Shown one piece after another: positions 10,537-20,643 of a stretch of 64,000 nt of DNA. Under the pieces are notes generated by a model, which saw nothing but the letters and a program-made list of their open reading frames with translations, made no database searches and was not told the origin of the DNA. Position 1 is the stretch's first letter. Every line of letters begins with the position of its first letter. Position numbers and translations under genes: made by a program. This DNA is from Macrotrachela quadricornifera (Eukaryota; Rotifera; Eurotatoria; Philodinida; Philodinidae): positions 160,027 through 224,026 of the forward strand of contig JAJEKB010021351.1 in NCBI GenBank assembly GCA_022393335.1, written 5' to 3'.

Positions 10537-13500
10537 ATGCTTAATCCAAATGCTTCTGCTTATGCTTATGCTTGTAGGAATAATTCAAACCCGCTTCAAA
10601 ATACGTTAGAGAGACTTGAGAAATGTGAAGTTACAGCTAGAGATAGAAAGATATTGAAGGTTTTGCTAGAAGAATGGTTTAGTGCACCAACTCTAAATAG
10701 TGTCCTTTTAAAATGGGAGGAAAACGAGCAACAGAAAAAGAATCTAACTAAAAATCTCTTAGATCCTATGTCTTTTGTATTGTACAATGTACAAGGATTA
10801 AACACGAGAAGTCTAGAAGTTATTGAGCTAATCAATAGAGAAGATGCCTCCTTCATTATATGCACAGAGGTAGGAGAAATATGGTTTAAAAGTAATATAC
10901 CAAACTTTAATATATATCATGGGAAAGGAACAAATAAGAACGGTGGAGTAATCATTGCGGTAGGAAAACACTTAAAAGCTGTACAGCAAGAAACGAAGTT
11001 ACTGAATACAGTGATAGTAGACATAATAGGGTTAAATGAACCGTTAAGAGTTATAGGAATCTACTGGCCAGACAGTCAAAAACGAGACATAAATGAAATA
11101 TCACAGTTTATCTTAGGTAACACAATAATAGCAGGTGATTTTAACGCTACAGTAAGCTATTGGAACAGTCCAAGTACAGATAAAAGAGGAGAAATAGTGG
11201 AAAAATGGTGTAACGATAATCAATTAAAATACATAGAGGGTACTATAAACTCATCAAAACGCTCACTAAGAAATATAGACTTCACTTTCACTACCTTTCC
11301 TGGAGTAGAAGGTGAGACTCTCGAGTACGGCTCAAGTGACCATAGACCATTAGTATATAAATCGAAGTACATAGGCTTTGAATCGATTAGTAAGTTTGAA
11401 ACAATTAAGTGGAGCCACTACGAGATAATACTGAATCTGCTACAAGAGTACTGGATCAAACAGAAAGAATTAACAGCAGCTACGGTGTGGTATAAAGACT
11501 ACAGTCGGTTCCTAGGAGCACTAAAATCACGCCTTACATCATGGAAGGAAAAAGAAAAATGGCGCCCCTCGCTGCCGGCTATAATTTTAAATAAATTAAA
11601 AGACATCAGGAAAGTGAAAAGAAGGTACTATAAAACACATAAAGAAGAAGATAGAGTACAACTTCGCCTTATGACCAGGCTGATAAAAAACGAAATTAAT
11701 AGATATAGATCAAATCGCTGGAACTCTTTTCTCTCAACCATAGGAGAAAAGTACGAGACAGAGAGCACAGTATTCTGGAAATATATGTCTCGGATCTATA
11801 AGCCAGCCACTCTACCGATCAACAAACTTGTAGTAGGAAACAGGAATCTGACAGCACCCAGAGAAATAGCGGAAGAGCTATATAAGTACTACGAAAACTT
11901 ATATGTTAAACCACAGGAAGATATTACAAACCCTCATGATGCCCAAATCATCAAAGACTTAGAAAAACTGCAGCTGGAAATAACTGAATGTAAGAGTTCT
12001 ATTAGGCCCACTTGTCTATTAGAAGTAAAAAATATGATAAAGGAGATGAAACCAAAAAAATCAGCGGGTCTAGACAACATATCGAACTATATAATAAAAA
12101 AGTTGCCACCTGGATACCTTGAGTGCCTGTGTCAATGTTTTAATGAATGGCTAAAAGAAGGTATATTCCCAGAAGTATGGAAAACGGCAAAGATAGTCAC
12201 GCTGAATAAACTAAAGTCTGGTACGCCAAGTCCTGATCAAACACGACCTATCTCATTACTAGCAACCCACTCAAAGATATACGAGAAGATTATTTTGAGT
12301 AGAGTACATGAGTGGGCGGAGAAAAATCATATCATCCCTGTAGAACAATCAGGCTTTCGTAAAGGCTGCTTGCTACAAACTAGAGTACTTTCAATATATC
12401 AGGAAGTTCAAAATAAACTAGACGGTAATATCCCAACTCTAGGAAACTACGTTGATTATAGAAAAGCATACGACTTAGTGTGGCATAAGGGCTTAATAGT
12501 AAAACTTTGGAGGATGGATATGCCTTTAGAATTAATTCGGACAATAATAAACTGGTTGAGCAATAGAAAAGCATACGTAGCATATGAAAAGGTAGTCATC
12601 AATACATTTTATACACACGTAGGATTACCTCAGGGCAGTTCACTAAGTCCGTTTATTTTTATTGTCTACCACGCCGATTTAGTAAAGTGCACCGGAGCCT
12701 TTGAAACTCATCTATTTGCAGACGATTTGAGCGTTCTGATTTCCCCACCGATTCAAAAAAGATATAAAAAGATGCAAAAAGATCTAGCAGTTTTAGGTAA
12801 CAGAATCTGTCAGAATCTGTTTAGTTACTCTCAGCAATGGAAACAACCAATTAACGTATCTAAAACTATATTTCAGACGTTTCACTCCCAAGTGAGAAGA
12901 CCAGAGATAGATATCTCGATGAATAACAAAAGATTAGAAGAGGTTAAATCTTTTAAATATTTAGGATTTGTATGGACAGACAAAATGTCTTTGAAACCTA
13001 CAGTAGATAAATGTCTGGCAGATATTCAGAAATCATATGTAAAGCTGAAATGGTTAAAAATAAATAGAGATATATCAACTCAAGTTTTGAGAACTTGTTT
13101 TTTCGCCTATTCATTTCCTCACTTCGCGTGGATATTTCCGCTTTATCCATTTCTCCCTCAGTCGCATCAAGAGCTCTTTCTCAGGAAATACAGAGTTGGG
13201 ATTAGAATTATTCATAAATGCCCTTTTATCGAAGCGAAACACTTATTTAATACAACAAAAGAAAAAACATTAGAATACTACATATGTAAATACCTGCGAA
13301 AAAGACTCGCATCAGTTCACAAAACGGACATAGGTCTCTCGACGTTTTACCAGGACATCTTTAATTGGGAACTATTAAATAAAGGGAGAGAAAAGAACAG
13401 TAGTAAAACGGCCTCACTCGGAGTAGGACAGTTCTTTAATTTAGCTCGTACAAAAAAGATGAAAGAAAGACATGTTTCGTATCTTTTGTCGTGGTTAACC

Positions 13501-13539
13501 TTTTTGGATAATTACGAAAAAAAAAAAATAAATAAATAA
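10537..13539 (+). CDS. LINE ORF2: APE endonuclease and reverse transcriptase
   Basis: This 1000-aa intact polyprotein performs target-primed reverse transcription. The endonuclease domain covers about residues 80-275: FVLYNVQGLN, IICTEVGE, IAGDFNA and the terminal SSDHRPLVY with its catalytic Asp-His. The reverse transcriptase spans about 500-745: KSAGLDNISNYIIKKL, RPISLLATHSKIYEKII, YVDYRKAYD, GLPQGSSLSPFIF and the catalytic LFADDLSVL. The C-terminal region resembles the Jockey thumb/connection; no RNase H domain was seen. A run of A bases encodes the lysines at the end. The uninterrupted frame suggests a recently active copy. It may also supply enzyme to other LINEs in trans, which is inference. 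Confidence 0.9.
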   Translation: MLNPNASAYAYACRNNSNPLQNTLERLEKCEVTARDRKILKVLLEEWFSAPTLNSVLLKWEENEQQKKNLTKNLLDPMSFVLYNVQGLNTRSLEVIELINREDASFIICTEVGEIWFKSNIPNFNIYHGKGTNKNGGVIIAVGKHLKAVQQETKLLNTVIVDIIGLNEPLRVIGIYWPDSQKRDINEISQFILGNTIIAGDFNATVSYWNSPSTDKRGEIVEKWCNDNQLKYIEGTINSSKRSLRNIDFTFTTFPGVEGETLEYGSSDHRPLVYKSKYIGFESISKFETIKWSHYEIILNLLQEYWIKQKELTAATVWYKDYSRFLGALKSRLTSWKEKEKWRPSLPAIILNKLKDIRKVKRRYYKTHKEEDRVQLRLMTRLIKNEINRYRSNRWNSFLSTIGEKYETESTVFWKYMSRIYKPATLPINKLVVGNRNLTAPREIAEELYKYYENLYVKPQEDITNPHDAQIIKDLEKLQLEITECKSSIRPTCLLEVKNMIKEMKPKKSAGLDNISNYIIKKLPPGYLECLCQCFNEWLKEGIFPEVWKTAKIVTLNKLKSGTPSPDQTRPISLLATHSKIYEKIILSRVHEWAEKNHIIPVEQSGFRKGCLLQTRVLSIYQEVQNKLDGNIPTLGNYVDYRKAYDLVWHKGLIVKLWRMDMPLELIRTIINWLSNRKAYVAYEKVVINTFYTHVGLPQGSSLSPFIFIVYHADLVKCTGAFETHLFADDLSVLISPPIQKRYKKMQKDLAVLGNRICQNLFSYSQQWKQPINVSKTIFQTFHSQVRRPEIDISMNNKRLEEVKSFKYLGFVWTDKMSLKPTVDKCLADIQKSYVKLKWLKINRDISTQVLRTCFFAYSFPHFAWIFPLYPFLPQSHQELFLRKYRVGIRIIHKCPFIEAKHLFNTTKEKTLEYYICKYLRKRLASVHKTDIGLSTFYQDIFNWELLNKGREKNSSKTASLGVGQFFNLARTKKMKERHVSYLLSWLTFLDNYEKKKINK

Positions 13540-13629
13540 ATAAATAAGAAGTAAGAGATCTCAAAAGGAATAGGACTTTAACAGTGTTGCCTGCAACGCT
13601 TTGTTGTAAAACATCTCTTATTGTTATTT

Positions 13630-13833
13630 ATGTACTTTCTCTTTCTTTTGTCTGTTCTTGTGCTGAATCATTCCCTCTCTCCATCCCTTTATCTTTCTCT
13701 CCAACTACGCACTGTGAATAACTCATCGGTTAGATCAATGAATAGTATTGATCCAGGTATTAAGAGAATATTAGTCAAAAACATTCCAAGTATTAAACGA
13801 AATATATTAAAGAAGAATAAAAAGAATGTATAG
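13630..13833 (+). CDS. Short ORF 3a in the 3' part of the LINE
   Basis: A 67-codon ORF lies 90 bp after ORF2. It starts with a hydrophobic stretch (MYFLFLLSVLVLNHSL) that could be a signal or anchor segment and ends in a basic Lys/Asn/Ile tail. No homology was recognised. It is included because it is the first of a run of consecutive hydrophobic ORFs in a region where most LINEs have only untranslated sequence. It may be chance coding in the 3' UTR. Confidence 0.3.
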   Translation: MYFLFLLSVLVLNHSLSPSLYLSLQLRTVNNSSVRSMNSIDPGIKRILVKNIPSIKRNILKKNKKNV

Positions 13834-13837
13834 AAAA

Positions 13838-13924
13838 ATGCTCTCCTCACTCTTCTTATTTGCTTCATTTGGTATTAAAGCAGATAGAATACAGTCGATT
13901 AGTGACACATTGGTAGCAAATTAA
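13838..13924 (+). CDS. Micro-ORF 3b, 28 aa, LINE 3' region
   Basis: The ATG lies 5 bp after the previous stop. The peptide begins MLSSLFLFASFGIKA, a short hydrophobic leader, and stops at TAA 13922-13924, 8 bp before the next ORF. The tight packing of three ORFs (13630, 13838, 13932) is suggestive but not proof of translation. Confidence 0.25.
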   Translation: MLSSLFLFASFGIKADRIQSISDTLVAN

Positions 13925-13931
13925 CAACAAA

Positions 13932-14312
13932 ATGGTTATCAAAATCTTAATTCTCCTCATTTTATTTATGTATGCTACGTTAGCTTCTGAAGGTTTCAAA
14001 CTGTGGGGTCAAGACTGCCAAGTTCACGTTGAAAATAACCATAAAGAGATAGTTCAATTACTGGAAAAACAGCACAACTTCAATATAAATAACTGGAACC
14101 ACATTGGCTTAATGACTGTAATAATATCAGTTGGAGTGCTTGTATTAATTGCCTGTTGCTTTGTCCGGCTTAAATATTGGCCAATGATCAAAAATGCACA
14201 TACAGTGCATAAAAGAAATTTACCTGTTGGGGTACAAGGAGCTGACGGTCCCTATATAATTACAGTCAAGGAAAATAATAAACGAACACAAAGTGACTCA
14301 GATGATAAGTAA
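13932..14312 (+). CDS. LINE ORF3: predicted type I single-pass membrane protein
   Basis: This is a 126-aa ORF with classic membrane-protein architecture. Residues 1-18 form a signal peptide (VIKILILLILFMYATLA, likely cut before SEG). An ectodomain of about 38 residues has one Cys and several Asn. A strong TM helix lies near 57-79 (GLMTVIISVGVLVLIACCF). A ~45-residue cytoplasmic tail is basic and then acidic (ending SDSDDK). It lies inside the LINE, as shown by the flanking target duplications, 390 bp after ORF2. A membrane protein is not a standard component of Jockey-type LINEs. I do not recognise a family and assign no function. It could be captured host sequence. Confidence 0.55.
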   Translation: MVIKILILLILFMYATLASEGFKLWGQDCQVHVENNHKEIVQLLEKQHNFNINNWNHIGLMTVIISVGVLVLIACCFVRLKYWPMIKNAHTVHKRNLPVGVQGADGPYIITVKENNKRTQSDSDDK

Positions 14313-14339
14313 AATCACTATGGATCAGATGAACTAACA

Positions 14340-14522
14340 ATGAAGTTTTCGAGCAATATATGGATTCACGTACTGTTGTTGCTTATAGTTCTCTTGCAAA
14401 CTTTAATCTATCTTTCGTGTCTCTTTCTTTTTACTTTCATTTTTCTTTTCTTTTCTTATCTATCTTCATTTTTTATACATGCATGTCGGTATACAATGTA
14501 TCGAACACAAGGATTAGTATAA
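14340..14522 (+). CDS. Short hydrophobic ORF 3d in the LINE 3' region
   Basis: A 60-codon ORF starts 27 bp after ORF3. It is almost entirely hydrophobic (WIHVLLLLIVLLQTLIYL, then Phe/Leu/Ser-rich), as a small tail-anchored or two-helix peptide would be. Pyrimidine-rich DNA often gives such translations by chance, so confidence is low. Confidence 0.25.
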   Translation: MKFSSNIWIHVLLLLIVLLQTLIYLSCLFLFTFIFLFFSYLSSFFIHACRYTMYRTQGLV

Positions 14523-15514
14523 GGTCGTTATGATGCATCATCATGGAACTATATATCAGCTCCTGATGATACAATCAGTTTTTGCTTTTTTATCTGCTGA
14601 AACTTGTAGCTTATAGCTTTTCAATTTTGTTGTCAGCGCTTCCGAGCGGAACTTCAAATAAAAACGCGCATAATCAAAAAAAAAAAAAAAAAAAAATTCT
14701 CTCCTCTCTTTTCTTCATGCATTATCCTAAAATTTCTATCTAACCACTTTCAGCGGAATACAGCAAATTGATTGTAGAACCACTTGTTGATTAAAAAAAT
14801 TCGATCCCCAAAGGGTTAAACATGTGTTGAATAGTTGTTTTGTCGTGAATTAAAATAAAATATTTATACCATAACAGTACTATACAAAATGTGCTTATGA
14901 CTATAGTCACATGAACACGCGAAGTACTCAAAAACGTGTAGAAGTACTCATACAAAGTATGGAATTTTCTAAGCTGCGTACTACATTATCGCACTACGAT
15001 ACTCAGATCCAAGCATATGTATTTCGGATGAGTACTCAAAGGCCACGAGTACTCACGAGTACTTGTGCCATTTTCTAGCGTGAGTACTTTTTGAGTACTA
15101 TCCTTTGAGTATTTTGACTAGAGTTGTGTCGATCTACTCATCTTCATAGATCAAGAATGTATTTTACACATAAAGACACTACTATTCAATTAGAAATCGC
15201 TTTTTCAAATACAATATATAGATGGAATTAGATATGCTGATGTCTGTCTAGTACGAGAAAATATTTTTATTGAATGTATATATATTCTATATATTTCAAT
15301 ATGAGAGAAGAGATGAAAAGAGACTGTAGATAGGAATAATTCTTCAAATAAAACTAAAGTTTATCTCAATAAATCGATGCTATGCAATTTTATACACCCA
15401 AAATCTTTGATCGATTAATAAATACACATAAAAGAAAATAATATTATATTTGTTTTACTCTTATAAGGATTTAAGATGCAATTTTGTAATTAAAAAATTT
15501 GTTATTACAAGTAC

Positions 15515-15970
15515 CTGACAAATTCTACCATCTGCTTGAAATTTTATTCGATCAATTAATACAATAGGAATTGTAAAAGTGCCAGATACGATCCATTGAA
15601 TAGTAACAATAGGTATAATAACACGTGCTGATTGAAGATATCGTTTTTGAGCAAATATAGTTACAAATAAACGATAAAATGCTTGAATACAAAGAGTATG
15701 ATAGAAGAGACCTGATGAGGTATATAGAAGAGAACCTCGAAATACACATAATATATCAAAACCATCAGTTAGTATTTGATAAAGTGCTTGAGATCCATAA
15801 ATTATATTAACAATAAATCCAGCTAAAGCAGTATTAAGACTAATTAAGATAATTGGTGTACAACGACGACGATCAATTGCTACAACTCCAATGAATATTA
15901 GAGAACATATAACACCTACTGTATTACATAAAAACATGAAGATTGATGAGAGTATTTCAAATACAGCCAT
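15515..15970 (-). CDS. GPCR gene C, exon 1
   Basis: This 456-bp exon runs from the ATG at 15970 to the donor (CAG then gtacttgtaa) at 15514. It encodes TM1-TM4 and the loop-2 Cys in GRICQ. The FYRLF motif replaces DRY at the end of TM3. It is closest to gene B exon 1, sharing for instance YGSQALYQILTDGFDILC, whereas its exon 2 is closest to gene D, so gene C is a mosaic. The partner exon is at 6628-7110. The intact frame over 456 bp and the conserved donor argue against long-standing pseudogenisation despite the large intron. Confidence 0.85.
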
Positions 15971-18900
15971 TTGTATGACAATAGAAAAATTAAGTCTTTA
16001 ATAAATATTTTGTTTTTGTTCAACAAAACAGAACAGTCTAAAAACTAAGAGCGAATGTTTTATAGAAAATGAAGTTAAAATTAAGAAGTGCACGTTCATA
16101 AATAAACAGAAAAATACACGTTAATGTGGGAGTTTTTTTAGGTATATCTTATCATGTAGACTTGCTGAACTAGATAGAAGATATATGGTTGAATCAACAC
16201 TATTTTGAACATTAGTTTAAGCTTCATTAAAATATATTTCCGTAGTATAGATAAATGAAAAGATTTATTAGATGCATATAACGATATCTTTAAAATTTTT
16301 TTTTTGTAAAAAGAACACATGCTGCAGAAAAACATATTCCGTTATCATACTTTTCTTTTAATATATTCTATTCATAAACAGATAGATTATTTTGTATAAA
16401 AGGTAGTGTATATAATTTATATCAAAGACGTCATTTTGAAATAATAATCGACTATCATTCGTAAAGGGCGGATACGTCGCAGGAGAGATGAGAATCTAGA
16501 AAAATTTTAAATTTTCCTGAATATATCTACTAACTGCATACTTTAGTTTGTCCTGTAAAAAACAATCAAAATATCTTTTACATTCAATAGAACTGATAGT
16601 AGATCAGAATAAAATAAAAATGTAGGGTTATATAAAACATCATATATATGATTTAAGTAAATATTCAATTATCATTCCATTTTCATAGAAAGATTTTATA
16701 AACTTCTTGATAAACATATGGAAGGCTTATATTATGAGTTTCAAAACAAGTTTTCTTATAAAACAGTGATTATGTGATGATTTAGTATTGTTTTGTTTTT
16801 GAAAGGGATTGGAGAAATTCTGAGCTGAAATTGTGAATATAGAAAAAATTGAAACTAATAGGAATTGATAATTTGAATTGTTGTATATGAAATTAAATGT
16901 AATCATCCGGCTGTTACATACAAAAACTTGTGCACAAAAATCAAAGAATGTGACGAAAGTCTTGGTCATTACGGCCAAGACAACCCTTGGCAACTCTCAC
17001 TCACGAAATCCCGAGAGTAGTGAAGGCGCGAAGCGGAAACTCTTCGAGGAGTTAATGAGTATGGTCGGAGACCTCTAAGAAATCATAATTGGAACTCTGT
17101 AAATAAAACAAATTTTTGAAAGGTTTATACGAGTTTCTAAAATTTGGAAACTCCTTGGTGCAGTTTTAGAGTGGTTCTGAGATATTTAAGTACCTCAGGG
17201 AATCATTACAAAAAATCCTCAAGGATTTCGCGTTTTTCAGGAGAATCTCCGGGGATTTTGTAGGGGAGAGTCGACTTGGGAATACGGGTAAAAGTATATT
17301 GTGTGAAGAGCTTTAATTGAATCATATAGAGTATTTATAGTGGTAGTAACTAGCGTTGCTTGGGAAGTCTTCGTACTGAAAAGTTGGCATGTTAGAAATC
17401 GACAGAAGGTATATAGAGGCCTTGCTTGAGGTTTTTTCATTTATTACTACTACGTATTCCGCCGTGCAGACACTTAAATTCATTCTTATATCGAATAATT
17501 CAGTAAATAGTGTGAGGATCTGAATGTCTTTCACTTAACTTATGTCTATTGCCATACTTTATACAAATACCCACTGGAAAAATAGTGACACTAAGAGCTG
17601 GTTATTCTAACAAGGGTAGCAAATGCTCTGAAGTTTTGGAAAGAGTGGTAAAATTGGAATGTATCATAACTTGTGTGAAATTTTACTCTAACCCTCTCCA
17701 TTCTCCCCGGGACCTAAGAATATGTTATGAAAAGTTTTGCATTACTAGCTTGTGCGATGTCCGAATGTATAATAAACAGACAAACAGACACAACTTCTTC
17801 TTTTCTTATGGGCAGAATCATTTTATAGCGACGTAACATCGTAAAATTGAAACTTGTATAACTTGAGAAGAGGAGCTTTCCTAGAGCTAGTTTTAATATA
17901 TTATATGTGTGTTAAGTTACTGTAGATACTCTGAAAAAGTCAGCTGTTGAGGCTTTCGTTGAGAGTAGTTATAGCCAAAAAACTAGCGTTAGCGACGTGA
18001 CTAAAAATAAGATATTGATTTTCACTTTTTACGATTCAGCTTAAAAAAATCCAAATAAAGGCAGCATTTAAGGTAAACCTAATAGTACATTCTGTAGAGA
18101 ATGCATGGAGCTTTAAGATTAATATTGAAAGTTTTTCTGCAGTAGACATAGATTTTTCAATAAACACGGTTTAGTTTTCGTAAGCGACGTGACGAGTACA
18201 CATACACGAACGAAAAAATGCTCTCATATATCAGTGAGAAGTTCAAAACCAATTCGAAAAGGTAAAAATCCTTCCTCAGAACCTTGAGATAATAATCAAA
18301 GAAGAATTTTTGTTTTCGGACTTCATGGGGTCTTTGGAGAGACTGTTTTCATGAGAGAAATTTTTTGTGTCCAATCTTGCTGAAAATTTTACCATATATG
18401 TAGCTCGGACTCTAGAGTTTATCCTGAAATTTTTAGGGTTTTATCTCCTATGGTTAGAGAGATATTCGTTAATTACTGGTCGATTAATTAATTATAATTA
18501 AGCAGCATCTGAAAGCGCCAACATTTTTACATATGTTTATGCTAAAGACATTTTTTCAAAAGGAACATCCTTATACAAAACTAAACTGACACGAGGATGA
18601 GGGTAATTTTGCGCATATATAGGTTATGAGTAATGAAATTTTATTTCCCTTCTTGTCTTCTTCATTCGATGGAAATTTTCATTCATATAGTTGCTCTTCA
18701 TTTTACACATTCTGTACATCGTTTTGTAATATTCTAAAATGTCCTGTGTACAACGGCAAGAAGCACAGGTTTTTATATACTTTCGTTCTTGAATTCTTGA
18801 GAAAACAATCCTATGCACAAATTCTTTGAAAAAAGACATTTATTGTAGTAAGTCTAACAATAGGAGGGGGCAAAGACTTCTCCTTATATGAAAATTTAGA

Positions 18901-19192
18901 GTCAAAAACTTTCCTATGACCTTTCCCTGGTTGAAAACGCTATTCTATGCAAAACTTCATTGTGTTTGCTCGTACCGTACCCGAATGAATAGTGAACCGA
19001 CAAACATTCTTTATGTATATAGATACATGTTTATTAGATAGAATACTTTCTATTTAGAAATATATATAACAACAAATGTCATTTTGAGAAAAGAAAAAAG
19101 ATAATTCAAGGTAATAATATTGAATATTTCTAGTCTTGCTTCCTACAAAATCGACAAATAAAAGTAATAGATAATTTGTATATATAGTATTG
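15971..19192. other. Intergenic region between genes C and D
   Basis: 15971-16440 is the paralogous GPCR 5' flank. 16440-17190 matches 21120-21930, a second duplicated block. 17190-19020 has no counterpart in the window and no convincing gene; it contains dispersed phrases such as ACAGACAAACAGACA that recur in other non-coding parts of the window, as in decayed non-autonomous transposons. From 19027 the sequence is nearly identical to the 3' flank of gene C (6467 onwards). Confidence 0.6.
16440..17190 (+). repeat. Segmental duplication, copy 1 (partner 21120-21930)
   Basis: Both copies share long near-identical tracts, including CATATATATGATTTAAGTA, TTCAAAACAAGTTTTCTTAT and a block ending CTCCTTGGTGCAGTTTTAGA. 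The pair flanks gene D in direct orientation and forms part of the tandem GPCR unit. Confidence 0.7.
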
Positions 19193-20643
19193 TTATTTAG
19201 CTGTTGTTCTAACTGCTCCCAAAGCAATATTCACACTAGTCACATCTTGCACACGTGTTGTTCTAATACATAGAAATATTTTGCCCAGAGTATTTAAACA
19301 TCTTTTACTGACTTCTTCAGTATAAATCACAGTGAGTAGCATAACTATACTTTGACCAAAAGCAATAAATATAAAGCTTATTCGATGACCATATGATGGT
19401 AATGGAAAGTGACTGATATTAACATAAAAGAAAAAAGAAACGTAAGGAAAACCAGTCAGAAATGGTACAATAACGAGAATAAGAATACGTTGCATAAATC
19501 GAAGATCACGTTGACGACGTGTTTGTTCAATTGCATGTTGTCGAACACCAGCAATTATAATGCTTCGTTTCATATATTTCAATATTGCAACATAAATAAA
19601 AATAATTATTGTTATTGGCAAAAAATAAATAAATGATGCAAGATAAGCAAAACTAAATATATCGTTCAGTGATACCTACAAGAAATAAATGTTGACTAAG
19701 AGAATTAATCGTCATTAAATAGTAGAAATACTATATAGAATAAATGAAAATCTATCTTTTGAAATTTATTTTTATTTAAGGTATGCTTCGTAAAATAATC
19801 TCTACTTCTCATTTTTTATCATTTTAATGAATGTATGTTGTATCAATTTATTCATCTTCATAGATCAAGAATGTATTTTATATACAATATACAGATGGAA
19901 TTAGATATGCTGATGTCTGTCTAGTACGAGAAAATATTTTTATTGAATGTATATATATTCTATATATTTCAATATGAGAGAAGAGATGAAAAGAGACTGT
20001 AGATAGGAATAATTCTACAAATAAAACTAAAGTTTATCTAAGCAAATAGATGTTATACAATTTTATACTGTCAAAATCCTTGATCGATTAATAAATATAC
20101 ATAAAAGAAAATAATATTATATTTGTTTTACTTTTTTAGAGATTTAAGATGCAATTTTGTAATTAAGAAATTTGTCACTACAAGTACCTGACAAATTCTA
20201 CCATCTGCTTGAAATTTTATTCGATCAATTAATAGAATAGGAATTCCAAAAATACTCGAAATAATCCATTGAATGATAACAATAGATATAATAACACGTG
20301 CTGATTGAAGATATCGTTTTTGAGCAAATATAGTTACAAATAAACGATAAAATGCTTGAATACAAAGAGTATGATAGAAAAGACCTGTTGAACTATGTAA
20401 TAGAAAACCTCGAAATGCACATAACACATCAGAACTATCACTTATTATTTGATAAATTGCTTGCGATGCATAAATTATATTAACAACAAATCCAGCTAAA
20501 GCAGTATTAAGACCAATTAAGATAACTGGTGTACAACAACGACGATCAATTGCTACAACTCCAATGAATATTAGAGAACATATAACACCTACTGTACTAC
20601 ATAAAAACATGAAGATAGAGGAGAGTATTTCAAATATAGCCAT
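19193..20643 (-). CDS. GPCR gene D, two exons (complete)
   Basis: Exon 1 is 20643-20188 (456 bp) and exon 2 is 19675-19193 (483 bp), giving 312 aa with a 512-bp phase-0 intron (gtac...cttgtag). The architecture is that of gene B: four helices, loop-2 Cys, then TM5-TM7. Exon 1 carries Cys-Cys in DRRCCTP after TM1 and the ASQAIYQIISDSSDVLC loop shared with genes A and E. Exon 2 differs from gene C exon 2 at about three positions. No disabling change was seen. The ligand is unknown; a chemoreceptor role is inferred from family expansion. Confidence 0.85.

Larger units (their letters stand above)
8379..14695 (+). mobile_element. Full-length Jockey-type LINE (~6.3 kb) with extra 3' ORFs
   Basis: The element runs from just after the 5' target duplication to a ~20-base poly(A) tail, with AATAAA at 14657-14662. 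In order it holds a 210-bp pyrimidine-rich 5' leader, ORF1 (8589-10526, one in-frame TAG), ORF2 (10537-13539, endonuclease plus reverse transcriptase), and about 1.1 kb of 3' DNA with several short ORFs including a signal-peptide/TM protein. The gag-like zinc knuckles, APE endonuclease and FADD reverse transcriptase place it in the Jockey/I superclade; I cannot name the family. The intact ORF2 and perfect target duplication imply recent insertion. Confidence 0.85.
8165..14815. mobile_element. piggyBac-like non-autonomous element (TTAA sites), split by the LINE
   Basis: TTAA duplicates flank the element (8161-8164 and 14816-14819). Its ends are CCCTTTGAGGACC on the left and, inverted, CCCTTTGGGGATC on the right. 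TTAA targeting with CCCTTTG ends is characteristic of the piggyBac superfamily. Minus the LINE and its target duplication it is only about 320 bp, too short for a transposase, so it is a MITE-like derivative. Confidence 0.8.
7275..15122. mobile_element. Outer DNA transposon in the intron of GPCR gene C, itself invaded twice
   Basis: The intron of gene C matches those of B and D up to about 7274 and again from about 15126; everything between is inserted. The ends are imperfect inverted repeats (left TCCTAATCAAACTACTC, right inverted TCTAGTCAAAATACTC) flanked by a GTT direct repeat (7272-7274 and 15123-15125). Subterminal DNA on both sides is dense in GAGTAC/GTACTC palindromes (7290-7460 and 14925-15115). 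Without the inner insertions it would be about 1.2 kb. No transposase was recognised, so the superfamily is unassigned; a 3-bp duplication fits several. Confidence 0.7.

Noticed and set aside
10596..10865. Minus-strand ORF inside LINE ORF2, and 12380-12583
   Set aside because: Shadows of the reverse transcriptase/endonuclease frame.
17549..17836. 95-codon ORF in the C-D intergenic region
   Set aside because: It is in a decayed repeat with ACAGACAAACAGACA words; no hydrophobic or domain pattern.
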